Below are positions 26,252-34,107 of a stretch of DNA of 64,000 nucleotides, piece after piece. The translations under genes were made by a program, and so were the position numbers. Where the stretch lies: NCBI GenBank assembly GCA_009843505.1, contig VYDI01000021.1, positions 1 through 64,000 of the forward strand, in the 5' to 3' direction. Origin of the DNA: Holophagales bacterium (GTDB lineage: Bacteria; Acidobacteriota; Thermoanaerobaculia; Multivoradales; Multivoraceae). The notes below the pieces were generated by a model. It did not search any database and was not told the origin of the DNA. It saw only the letters and a list, made by a program, of their open reading frames with translations. Numbering within the stretch: position 1 is the stretch's first letter; each line of letters opens with the position of its first letter.

Positions 26252-27007
26252 CTACTGCCAGGTCACCGCCATGGCGAAGAAGTGGTCGAAGACCTCGCGG
26301 TTGGGATGGTTGGCGTCGTTGTTTTCGGGGCTGCGGATGTAGAAGTCGAGTTGCTGGGCCGCGGGGTTGACTGATCCGGCGGGACCGTCGGTCGGCTCGA
26401 GCTGCACCTGCAGCGTCTCGCGGTCACGCATCCCTTGCGTGACCATGAAGTGGATCTGGTAGTCGCTGTACAGCTCCTCGCCGTCGAGCGTCGCGCGGCC
26501 GTAGCCCCAGCCGGCGACGTAGAGGAGACTCTTGGGCCAGTTCGAGTCGCCGCAGCCGGCGTCGCCGTGCTCGAACAGGTAGGCCGCGATGCCACCGTCC
26601 TGGCAAGGCGAGAACTCGTGGAAGCGGTCCAGCTCAACGACGTACTCGCCTTCCGGAAGCTGCAACTCGGCGCGGAACGTGCCCGTGTTGGCGATCTCGT
26701 CGACGTCGATCAGGATCTCGCCGCCGACGGGCGCCACGTTGCTCGCGTCGTCGCCCATGTGGTCCCAGGGAGACTCGTCGTCCAACCGGCCGACCTGGTG
26801 GACGTCGGTGCCCACGATGACGAAGCGGCCGTCGTACAACTCGTGCTGCTCCGGCTCGTAGAGACCCATGCCAGTGCCCGGCTGGTTGCGCGCGGTGACC
26901 GGCTCGGGTTCGGACTCCGCCACGCCTTCACCAATGCGCACGGCACAGCCAGCCAGGAGCAGGGCCGAAGCCAGCCACAACGTCACCGCCGATCGGCGCA
27001 TCTTCAT
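26252..27007 (-). CDS. Lipoprotein of unknown function
   Basis: 251 residues. A lipobox LLLAGC follows a hydrophobic n/h region, so the mature protein is lipid-anchored at Cys. I chose the ATG at 27007 because a GGAGG lies 8 bases upstream; the GTG at 27016 overlaps that site. The body has an Asp/Glu-rich beta pattern (GEILIDVDEIANTGTFRAELQLPEGEYVVEL) and paired cysteines (SPCQDGG, AGCGDSN). No family is recognised. It is the first gene of a two-gene minus-strand unit with the propeller protein. The GC content and codon use match the neighbours. Confidence 0.75.
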   Translation of the reverse strand: MKMRRSAVTLWLASALLLAGCAVRIGEGVAESEPEPVTARNQPGTGMGLYEPEQHELYDGRFVIVGTDVHQVGRLDDESPWDHMGDDASNVAPVGGEILIDVDEIANTGTFRAELQLPEGEYVVELDRFHEFSPCQDGGIAAYLFEHGDAGCGDSNWPKSLLYVAGWGYGRATLDGEELYSDYQIHFMVTQGMRDRETLQVQLEPTDGPAGSVNPAAQQLDFYIRSPENNDANHPNREVFDHFFAMAVTWQ

Positions 27008-27066
27008 CGTCCGCACCTCCTTCGAACCACTATAGCCCTGGGAGGATCGGCGCTAGAATCCGGCGC

Positions 27067-27381
27067 GTGCTGGACATCCTCCCCGACGTGGACCGCTGGC
27101 GCGCGGACGGCCAACGCGTAGCCGTCGCGACCGTGATCCGCACGGTCGGCTCATCGCCCCGGCCCCTCGGCTCGAAGATGGCCGTATCCGACGCAGGGAG
27201 CATCGCCGGCTCGGTCAGCGGCGGCTGCATCGAGGGCGCTGTGATCGAGGAGGCCCAATCGGTGCTGGAGGACGGCCTTCCGAAGCGGCTCAGCTACGGC
27301 ATCTCGGACGAGCAGGCGTGGTCCGTCGGCCTGACCTGCGGCGGCGAGGTCGAGGTGCTGGTCGAACGCATCGACGGCTGA
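27067..27381 (+). CDS. XdhC/CoxI-family protein, N-terminal-domain type
   Basis: 104 residues matching the XdhC_CoxI domain: VAVATVIRTVGSSPRPLGSKMAV, then GSIAGSVSGGCIEGAV with the conserved Cys, and GLTCGGEVEVLVE at the end. XdhC-type proteins bind molybdenum cofactor and deliver it, sulfurated, to xanthine dehydrogenase or CO dehydrogenase family enzymes. The Rossmann half is a separate gene 18 bases downstream, in the same frame after a TGA. Starts with GTG. First gene of an XdhC/XdhC/MocA/ManA operon. Confidence 0.88.
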   Translation: MLDILPDVDRWRADGQRVAVATVIRTVGSSPRPLGSKMAVSDAGSIAGSVSGGCIEGAVIEEAQSVLEDGLPKRLSYGISDEQAWSVGLTCGGEVEVLVERIDG

Positions 27382-27399
27382 GGCGGGAGGCTCGCCCCG

Positions 27400-28122
27400 A
27401 TGGGTTTCGAGTCCCTCCGCCGGTCCCTGCTCGCGGGCGAACGGGTGGTCATGTTCACCCGCGCCGACGGCGCCGGGCTCGGAGCGCGCATGCTCGTGTG
27501 GCCGGACGGCCGGGCGGAAGGAGCACTGGGCGAGGCCAACCTCGACCAGGAAGCTCTGACCCTCGCCACGGCGGAGACTCTGCCGGCCACGGGTCTGCGC
27601 GCGATCGAGGGCGTCGAGGTGTTCGTCGAGACCTTCGAGCCGCTGCCCCAGCTGTTCATCGTCGGCGCCGTCCACGTCGCGGTCCACCTCGTCCACTTCG
27701 CGCGCCGTCTCGGCTTCCGCGCCGTCGTCGTCGACGCCCGCTCGGCCTTCGCGACCGCCGAGCGCTTCCCCCACGCCGACGAACTGGTCGTCGAGTGGCC
27801 GGCGGACTACCTGGCCCGGGTGCCGCTCCACGCCAACACCTACTGCGTCTTCCTCACGCACGACGAGAAACTCGACAACCCGGCGCTGCAGGTCGTTCTG
27901 GAAGCCGGGGTCCGCTACGTCGGTGCCCTGGGTTCCTCCCGCACCCACGCGAAGCGGGTCGCGGCACTTCGGGAAGCGGGCCTAGCGGATGAGCTGATCG
28001 ACGGGATCCATGCGCCGATCGGCCTCGATCTCGGTGGCCGCAAGCCCGAGGAAATCGCGATGGCGATCGCCGCCGAACTGGTCGCGGTGCGAAACGGCAG
28101 GCAGGCTGCCGGGAAGCGATGA
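27400..28122 (+). CDS. XdhC-family protein, C-terminal Rossmann-domain type
   Basis: 240 residues that carry the second half of XdhC: after a linker domain, PQLFIVGAVHVAVHLVHFARRLGFRAVVVDAR forms the dinucleotide-type fold, followed by RYVGALGSSRTHAKR and IGLDLGGRKPEEIAMAIAAELVA. It probably works with the preceding small XdhC protein in molybdenum cofactor handling. A GGGAGG ribosome-binding site 8 bases before the ATG supports an independent start, so the split is likely natural rather than a mutation. The stop overlaps the ATG of the MocA-like gene (ATGA). Confidence 0.88.
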   Translation: MGFESLRRSLLAGERVVMFTRADGAGLGARMLVWPDGRAEGALGEANLDQEALTLATAETLPATGLRAIEGVEVFVETFEPLPQLFIVGAVHVAVHLVHFARRLGFRAVVVDARSAFATAERFPHADELVVEWPADYLARVPLHANTYCVFLTHDEKLDNPALQVVLEAGVRYVGALGSSRTHAKRVAALREAGLADELIDGIHAPIGLDLGGRKPEEIAMAIAAELVAVRNGRQAAGKR

Positions 28123-28730
28123 CAGGCCCGGTCTCCGGCGTCGTCCTCGCCGCCGGGCTCTCGACCCGGTTCGAGACCGCCGCGGACACGCCGAAGCAGC
28201 TCTACCGGATCGGCGGCGAGAGCCTGGTCCGCCGAACCTGCCGGGCCGCGCTCACGTCCGGCCTCGGGGAAGTGGTCCTCGTCACCGGCCATGCGGGCCG
28301 GAGAGTGCGGTCGGAGGTCGCCGACCTCGACCTGCGAGTGCTCCACAACCCGTCCTACGCCGACGGCCAGAGCGGATCGGTACGCTGCGGCCTTTCCGCC
28401 GTCGCGGATGTTGCCGAGGGCGCGATGTTCCTCCCGGTCGACCAACCCGGTCTCGACGCAGCCGTCATCGACCGGCTGCTCGGCGTCTTCGACGGGCCCG
28501 GCTCCATCATCGTGCCGACCTTCCGGGGGCGGCGCGGCGCTCCTGTCACGTTCGGCCGCGACTGGTTCACCCGGCTGGAAGGACTGAGAGGCGACGAAGG
28601 CGCGCGTCCCCTGCTGTGCGAACTGGCCGCTCGCCTCCAGGAACTGGAACTCGACTCGGAACTGCCACTGGTCGACATCGACACGGAGGACGAGGCCCGG
28701 TCGTGGCTCGAGAGGTCCGCCACACCATGA
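28119..28730 (+). CDS. MocA/MobA-like nucleotidyltransferase
   Basis: 203 residues of the NTP-transferase fold that attaches CMP or GMP to molybdopterin. The nucleotide-binding N-terminus is VSGVVLAAGLSTRF with the downstream Lys-Gln of DTPKQLYRIGG. NPSYADGQSGSVRCGL and FLPVDQPGLD (the metal-binding Asp) are typical of the MocA (cytidylyl) branch linked to XDH-type enzymes. Its position after two XdhC genes supports cofactor maturation for a molybdenum hydroxylase that is not in this window. Coupled by ATGA overlaps on both sides. Confidence 0.88.
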   Translation: MTGPVSGVVLAAGLSTRFETAADTPKQLYRIGGESLVRRTCRAALTSGLGEVVLVTGHAGRRVRSEVADLDLRVLHNPSYADGQSGSVRCGLSAVADVAEGAMFLPVDQPGLDAAVIDRLLGVFDGPGSIIVPTFRGRRGAPVTFGRDWFTRLEGLRGDEGARPLLCELAARLQELELDSELPLVDIDTEDEARSWLERSATP

Positions 28731-29932
28731 CGCCGCTCGACCGTCCCCTCCGACTTCTGCCGCGCGTGCGGAACTACGACTGGGGCACGCCCGACTTCAT
28801 CCCCCGTCTCTGCGGCCGCGAGCCCACGGGCAGGCCGGAAGCCGAGCTCTGGTTGGGTAGCCACCCGGACGCACCGGCCGGCGTCGTCCTCAGGTCAGGC
28901 GACGCCGGCTCGATTCCGCTTGACAGGTTGATCGCCGAGCGGCCGATCGAAGTCCTGGGCCGCGGCTCCGCACTGCCCTTCCTGACCAAGGTCCTCTCGG
29001 CAGGCCGGCCGCTGTCGATCCAGGCCCATCCGAGCCGCGAGCAGGCCGCTCGCGGCTTTGCGGCCGGCGCATCTGGCAGCTACCGGGATCCAAACCACAA
29101 GCCGGAGCTGCTCTACGCGCTCACGCCGTTCTCCGCCCTCTCCGGCTTCCGTCCGCCCGCGGAAGCAGCCAGCCTGCTCGGCGCGCTTGGTCTGGAAGAA
29201 CTCGAACCGCACGTGCAGCGTCTCGAATCGGAGGGAGCGGCCGCCTACCGGCCGTTGCTTGCGACGTTGAGGGAGCGCGCGGGCGCCCAGCTTGCCGTCA
29301 GGACCACTCGCGCCGCCAGGCTCGCCGCCGAGGGCGCCGACCCGGAACGAGGGCAGGCGCTGCACTGGATCGACCGGATCGCCGATTCCCATCCCGAAGA
29401 TCCGCTGGTCGTTGCGCCGCTGATTCTGCGGCTGATCCACCTTGAGCCGGGGCAGGCGCTCTTCACCGGACCGGGCGTGCCTCACAGCTACCTGGAGGGC
29501 TCGGGGGTGGAGGTCATGGCAAACTCGGACAACGTGCTGCGCCTCGGGCTGACGTCCAAGCGGGTGGAGGCCAGAGAGTTCCTCGACATCCTCGTCTACG
29601 AAACCGGCGCCGGCACGAAGCTGGAGCCCGAAGTCGACGAACTGCCGTGGGGCCGGCGCAGCGCCTTCACGCCGCCGGTTGCCGACTTCCGGCTGGACAT
29701 CATGGAGATCACCGGCGCCGCTGCGGCGCTGCTGCCCGGCGAAACCAGCCCGCGGATCGTCCTCGCCCTGGAAGGCGGCGTCGAGATCCGCAACTCCGCC
29801 GGCGCACAGAGCCTGCGCCCGGGGCAAGCGACGCTGCTCACCGCCTCCGCCGGAGCAGCGAACGCGACCGGCGCCGGCAGGATCGCCGTGACGATGCCCA
29901 ATCGTCCCAAGGGCCAGGAGCTTGCGCCGTAG
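28727..29932 (+). CDS. manA: Mannose-6-phosphate isomerase, class I
   Basis: 401 residues. Interconverts mannose-6-P and fructose-6-P, feeding GDP-mannose synthesis or mannose use. It has the zinc-binding signature of type I PMI: LSIQAHPSREQA (Gln and His ligands), DPNHKPELLYAL (Glu, His region) and the GVPHSYLEGSGVEVMANSDNVLRLGLT segment. The C-terminal cupin half ends with a typical SLRPGQATLLTA strand. The start, the ATG at 28727, overlaps the MocA stop (ATGA), so it is transcribed with the cofactor genes even though the pathways are unrelated. No missing residues noted. Confidence 0.92.
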   Translation: MTPLDRPLRLLPRVRNYDWGTPDFIPRLCGREPTGRPEAELWLGSHPDAPAGVVLRSGDAGSIPLDRLIAERPIEVLGRGSALPFLTKVLSAGRPLSIQAHPSREQAARGFAAGASGSYRDPNHKPELLYALTPFSALSGFRPPAEAASLLGALGLEELEPHVQRLESEGAAAYRPLLATLRERAGAQLAVRTTRAARLAAEGADPERGQALHWIDRIADSHPEDPLVVAPLILRLIHLEPGQALFTGPGVPHSYLEGSGVEVMANSDNVLRLGLTSKRVEAREFLDILVYETGAGTKLEPEVDELPWGRRSAFTPPVADFRLDIMEITGAAAALLPGETSPRIVLALEGGVEIRNSAGAQSLRPGQATLLTASAGAANATGAGRIAVTMPNRPKGQELAP

Positions 29933-30031
29933 AACGCAGGGCAACGAGTCTGCGGCGAAAGCTCCTGGGCGAGGACGGGATGGGCCGAAACACGACGCCT
30001 GCGACGGGTTTCGGGGCGGTAGCCCGCCGCA

Positions 30032-30460
30032 TCAATCGCAGGTCGGGAAGGCCGCCGTGTCGGACACCGGCACGAATAGCGTGCCCAGCTCGTTGACGTA
30101 GGTCTTCGTCTCCGCCGCCTCGACGTCCTCGACGTCGACCTCGACCCGCACGTCGGTCAGGCCCCCGATGAAGACCCAGTAGGCCCCGTCGCCGATGTTG
30201 CAACCGTTCAGTACCTTGATCACGACCTCGACGTTGTTCTCGCTGAAGAACCAGAAGTAGCCGGTGTCTCCGGTGAGCTGCACCGCCTGGCCGTCAGCGG
30301 ACGCGCCTGCCGCGTTCTCCCACCGCACGGTCACCCGGAAGCGGTCTTCGTTCAGGCAGAGGGTCGTGCCATCGCCTGTGCACGCCCCGGCCGGCTCCTG
30401 GGCCCGAACTCCGGCGGCAAGTCCGGCCAGCGTGGCCATGAGCAGGATCCCGCGCACCAT
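30032..30460 (-). CDS. Small secreted protein made of one WFF/KVLxGC module
   Basis: 142 residues with a signal peptide (RGILLMATLAGLAAGVRAQ). The mature protein is a single domain with the pattern GYFWFFSENNVEVVIKVLNGC, a WVF strand, and a final SDTAAFPTC. The same module forms the C-terminus of the alkaline phosphatase at 35939 (GILWFFGRNNPEVLVKVLDGC, ending SDITAFPC). It therefore acts as a stand-alone version of an add-on surface or sorting domain. Last gene of the S41 peptidase operon, 6 bases after the membrane-protein stop. Function unknown; cell-surface attachment or ligand binding is a guess. Confidence 0.75.
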   Translation of the reverse strand: MVRGILLMATLAGLAAGVRAQEPAGACTGDGTTLCLNEDRFRVTVRWENAAGASADGQAVQLTGDTGYFWFFSENNVEVVIKVLNGCNIGDGAYWVFIGGLTDVRVEVDVEDVEAAETKTYVNELGTLFVPVSDTAAFPTCD

Positions 30461-30466
30461 GGAACC

Positions 30467-31060
30467 CTAGCCGGCGGACGCCTTCTTCGCGTCCCTGTCC
30501 GCCGCCCGCCGGCGTCTCATCTGGAACGCCACGCCGACCACGATCAGCAACGCGACGCCGGCATGCGCGGGCAGCCCTTCAAGGCCGACCGCCGCCATGA
30601 TCAGCAACGCGCCGACGAACGACGAGACGACGATCAACGCCGTCTCGAAGACGACACGAAGCACCCAAGCGCCGAGTACCGCGGCCGCCGCGATCACGAT
30701 CCACCACAGGATGTCCCACCCGGCGCCGTAGAAGCTGATCGCCCACAGCGCCGCCCCGGCGCCCAGCAGGGCCCCCGCGAGGGCCACCGCGACCTTGCGC
30801 ACGATGAAGGCGAGCAACGCGGCGAGAATGCCAACGCCGACCGCCATCAGCAGGCGCATCTCGCTGGCCAGGGGGAGCAGATCCTGCGGAGTGCTGTAGA
30901 CGACGAAGAAACCGACCAGGCCGATCAGTGCCGTGTAGAGCTGGCGCCCCAGGAAGAGCAGCAGAAGACCCGCGACCACCCACAGCCAGGGCGGACCGAG
31001 CGCACCCTCGCTACCGAACCGGCCAAGACTGACTCCCTCGCTCCAGAGGCCGATGTTCAT
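30467..31060 (-). CDS. Polytopic membrane protein (DUF4203/TMEM198-like)
   Basis: 197 residues with about seven hydrophobic segments, from WLWVVAGLLLLFLG to VALLIVVGVAFQM, and a basic C-terminus (RRRRAADRDAKKA). Small residues crowd the helices (ALAGALLGAGAALWAI), giving the look of the DUF4203-type family. There are no catalytic motifs. Its ATG overlaps the S41 peptidase stop by 4 bases, so it is translationally coupled and may assist that protease or its export. Function unknown. Confidence 0.72.
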   Translation of the reverse strand: MNIGLWSEGVSLGRFGSEGALGPPWLWVVAGLLLLFLGRQLYTALIGLVGFFVVYSTPQDLLPLASEMRLLMAVGVGILAALLAFIVRKVAVALAGALLGAGAALWAISFYGAGWDILWWIVIAAAAVLGAWVLRVVFETALIVVSSFVGALLIMAAVGLEGLPAHAGVALLIVVGVAFQMRRRRAADRDAKKASAG

Positions 31061-32493
31061 CCGCCATCCCTTTCGAGTTCCGAGACGATCCAGGCCAGCG
31101 CCGCCTCGCGTGGCTCGTCCTTTCCGGCGAGAAGTCCCTCACGGGTGAGCGGCACCGCGGACTCGGGCTGGACCGGCCTGCCCTCGACTCGTTCGCCGCT
31201 GGGCCGCACAAAGTCGGCGATCGCGTGCATCAACAAGTCGCCGTTCGGCATCCCCTCGATCACCGAAGGCAGTGCCGCCGCGGCGCTCGGCTCTCCGAAC
31301 AGGCGCGCACGACCATGGTCCTGGAGGCCGGCGGCGAAGATCTCGCTCGTGCTGGCACTGCCGCCGTCGATCAACACGGCGACCGGACCCCCGAATCCCT
31401 CGATCTTCTTCCCGGCGCTCGAGATCTGCCGCGGGTAGACGACCAGATTCAGCTCCGTGTTCCGGTTCTTCATCCTGCCCAGAACGACCCTCTCTCCGAG
31501 CAGATAGCCGGCAACACCAACGGCCGTACCGGCGACACCGCCGGGATTGCCGCGCAGGTCGATCAGTACGCCGTCGACGGCTGGCGCGCCTTCGGCGGAC
31601 TCGCCGTACAGCGCGGCCTCGACAGCCCGGACCACGGGAAGCAGCCAGACGTTGAATCGCACGACAAGGACACGACCGGCAGCTGTCTCCAGTACGTCGG
31701 TCGCGAACAGATACCGCATCTTCGGCAGGTTTCCGAAGCCCAACTCCACCGCGTCGGGATGGTGGGCCCGTTCGAGTTCGAACGTGGACTGATCTCCCTG
31801 CCGATCCGCGAACTCCACCCCGACCGGATCGCCCGCGTCTCCATAGAGCAGGCCTTCGACGGCCCGCAACCGCACCATCTTCGCGACCCACGGATCGAGG
31901 GACTCCAGTTCGAGGCAGCCCGCGAGCGCCGCGAGCTTCTGGTCCTCGACCCGAACCACCTCGAGTCCGGTGCGAAGGCCCTGGCGGTCCGCGGACGAAC
32001 CGGGTTCGACCCGGCTCACAACGGGCATCGAGTCGACGAAGCGGACGTCGAACCCCGGACCCGCGTCCGACGCGGCGGAACCGCCATCGCCCGCCACGGC
32101 CCGGATCAAGGCTCGCGTGCATCCACCCGTTCCACCCGAACCATCCGCCGGCGCCGCACTCTCGATCGACCCGGGCCCCGGCAGAATGCCGAAGTGAGAC
32201 TGACCCAGCCGGGAGAGCATGTTCTGCAGAACGAGAGGTAGTTCGGCCTTGTCCGCCGCATCACGGGCGCGGAGTCGCAGCTCATCGCCGACCGCCTCCC
32301 AGTCGACGCCACCCATCGACTCGTCCCAGAAGGTGTCGGCAATCTTCCGCCAGACGAAGTCGAACGTCTCGACGTTCAGACTTGCCTCCAGGTCGGCCGG
32401 CTGATCAGTCGACTGAGCCCAGGCAGCCGTCACCAACGCGAAGCCGAGAGAGGCAAGCCACACCGCCCGGCGCCATCGATCCGCACCCTGCAT
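31057..32493 (-). CDS. S41-family (C-terminal processing) peptidase, secreted
   Basis: 478 residues with a signal peptide (WLASLGFALVTAAWAQ). A PDZ-like region (FDVRFVDSMPVVSRVEPGSSADRQGLRTG) precedes the S41 core. The core has GVLIDLRGNPGGVAG, then VAVLIDGGSASTSEIFAAGLQDHG with the nucleophilic Ser of the STSE motif, and the Gly-rich LFGEPSAAA. These proteases trim C-termini or degrade periplasmic proteins. It heads a three-gene minus-strand operon with a membrane protein and a small secreted protein. The gap to the divergent SixA gene is 61 bases and must hold its promoter. Confidence 0.88.
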   Translation of the reverse strand: MQGADRWRRAVWLASLGFALVTAAWAQSTDQPADLEASLNVETFDFVWRKIADTFWDESMGGVDWEAVGDELRLRARDAADKAELPLVLQNMLSRLGQSHFGILPGPGSIESAAPADGSGGTGGCTRALIRAVAGDGGSAASDAGPGFDVRFVDSMPVVSRVEPGSSADRQGLRTGLEVVRVEDQKLAALAGCLELESLDPWVAKMVRLRAVEGLLYGDAGDPVGVEFADRQGDQSTFELERAHHPDAVELGFGNLPKMRYLFATDVLETAAGRVLVVRFNVWLLPVVRAVEAALYGESAEGAPAVDGVLIDLRGNPGGVAGTAVGVAGYLLGERVVLGRMKNRNTELNLVVYPRQISSAGKKIEGFGGPVAVLIDGGSASTSEIFAAGLQDHGRARLFGEPSAAAALPSVIEGMPNGDLLMHAIADFVRPSGERVEGRPVQPESAVPLTREGLLAGKDEPREAALAWIVSELERDGG

Positions 32494-32554
32494 GGTCGCG
32501 GAATGCTACAGGCCCTTCCTGTCGAGCAGTTACGCGGTGCTAGCGTCGTCCACA

Positions 32555-33049
32555 GTGCGCGTTCTCTACGTGCTACGGCACGCGAAGTCGGACTGGACCG
32601 CCGCCTACGGCGGCGTCGACCACGAACGGCCACTGAACGCCCGCGGCCTCAAGGCAGCCCGGACCATGGGCCGGAGACTCGCCGACCGGCAGGCCGTGCC
32701 CGACCGGATCCTCTGTTCGTCCGCGGTACGCACGCGGCAGACGATCGAGCTGGCGGTCGCGGCGGGCAACTGGAACCGCACGACGATTCTGGAGCCGACG
32801 CTCTACCTCGCCTCCCCCGGCAGCGCAATAGACCTCCTGCGCGAACAGTCCGACGAAGCCCACTCGATTCTCATCGTCGGCCACCAGCCCACCTGTGCCG
32901 AACTCGTCCGCCGGCTGACAGGCGACGATCCGCCCCGTTTCGTCACCGCCGCAATCGCCTGCGTGTACCTCGACATCACGTCCTGGAACGAGGTCGAGCC
33001 GTACTGTGGCCGGCTGGCCTGGTTCAGTACACCGAAGCAGCCGGGCTAG
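32555..33049 (+). CDS. SixA-like histidine phosphatase
   Basis: 164 residues of the short phosphoglycerate-mutase fold. The catalytic Arg8-His9 is in LYVLRHAKSDW, the signature of SixA-type phosphohistidine phosphatases; a second conserved His is in ILIVGHQPTCAEL, and GRRLADRQAVPDRILCSSAVRTRQT is the family loop. The GTG at 32555 puts the RH motif at the usual distance; upstream in-frame residues do not fit. E. coli SixA dephosphorylates phosphotransfer histidines; the target here is unknown. The end shares CTAG with the convergent dehydrogenase gene. Confidence 0.88.
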   Translation: MRVLYVLRHAKSDWTAAYGGVDHERPLNARGLKAARTMGRRLADRQAVPDRILCSSAVRTRQTIELAVAAGNWNRTTILEPTLYLASPGSAIDLLREQSDEAHSILIVGHQPTCAELVRRLTGDDPPRFVTAAIACVYLDITSWNEVEPYCGRLAWFSTPKQPG

Positions 33050-34107
33050 CGGTTCGGACCGCGCTCCATCGGCACCGGCTGCCAGCGTTCGAGTTCCACT
33101 CTAGGGAGCACGGTCGGATTCACGCAGCTCATCGGCCAGCGGCCGGAGAGCGCCAGGGCGACCTCCCGACCGACGCGCCGCCGCGTCTCGGGCCGCATGC
33201 GGGTGGTGGCCGAGGCGACGTGCGGCGTGAGGATCACGTTGTCCATCGCCAGCAGGGGGTTGTCCGCGGCCGGCGGCTCCCGTTCCAGGACGTCGAGGGC
33301 TGCGGCGGCGATGCCGCCCGATTCGAGAGCCTCGATCAGAGCCGCTTCGTCGATCGTCGGTCCGCGGCCGGCGTTGATCACGACCGCACTCTTCTTCATT
33401 GCCGCGAACTCCCGGACCGAGAGCATGTGCCGTGTCTCCCCGTTGAGCGGCGCGTGGATCGACAGGTAGTCGGACCGCTCCAGCAACTCGCCGAAGCTGA
33501 CGGGTTCGACGCCCTCTCCCGTCATCTTCAGTTCGCTGACGTACGGGTCGTGCGCGATGACGTGCAGACCGAAGGGCTTCGCCCGCCGCGCGACCGCCCG
33601 CGCCACGTTCCCGAACGAGACGAGGCCCAGGGTCTGGCCCCAGAGCCGCGGCACCTCGTTCAGCAACGGCCGTCCCTTGAACCAGTCGCCTCGGCGGACC
33701 ATGGAGTCCATCTCCCGCATCCGTCTCGCGCCGGCCAGGATCAACGCCATCGTGTGGTCGGCCACTTCCTCGATGAACACGTCCGGCACGTTGGTGACCA
33801 CGATGCCGGCTTCCGTCGCCGCTTCGACGTCGACCATGTCGACGCCGACGCTGCCCACACCGATCACGATGCACTCGTCGAGGCCGGCGACCACCGAGCG
33901 ACTGATGCGAAAGCCCCAGGAAGTGATGACGGCCGCCGCGTCCGACGCTTCGGCCAGGAACTCTTCTTCCGAGGTCGCCGCCACTTCGACGAGTTCCGCC
34001 ACGGGAAGGAGCGCCTCCAGTTCGAAGGTGTAGCGCGTATCGACGGAAGCGGTCTTCGCGATCCCCGGCAGTTGGACGACGACCTTCTGCTTCGCCGACT
34101 GACTCAC
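33046..34107 (-). CDS. D-isomer-specific 2-hydroxyacid dehydrogenase
   Basis: 353 residues, NAD(P)-dependent reduction of 2-oxo acids. The Rossmann fold is LGLVSFGNVARAVARRAKPFG (the third Gly of GxGxxG replaced by Ala), then the acidic HDPY. Catalytic residues fit the family: Arg in VVINAGRGPTID, Glu in the LEREPPAADNP stretch and His in ILTPHVASATTRMR. Which 2-hydroxyacid (glycerate, glyoxylate, phosphoglycerate or other) cannot be told; the SerA-type ACT domain is absent. The start overlaps the stop of the acyl-CoA synthetase (ATGA), so both are made together. Confidence 0.9.
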   Translation of the reverse strand: MSQSAKQKVVVQLPGIAKTASVDTRYTFELEALLPVAELVEVAATSEEEFLAEASDAAAVITSWGFRISRSVVAGLDECIVIGVGSVGVDMVDVEAATEAGIVVTNVPDVFIEEVADHTMALILAGARRMREMDSMVRRGDWFKGRPLLNEVPRLWGQTLGLVSFGNVARAVARRAKPFGLHVIAHDPYVSELKMTGEGVEPVSFGELLERSDYLSIHAPLNGETRHMLSVREFAAMKKSAVVINAGRGPTIDEAALIEALESGGIAAAALDVLEREPPAADNPLLAMDNVILTPHVASATTRMRPETRRRVGREVALALSGRWPMSCVNPTVLPRVELERWQPVPMERGPNR

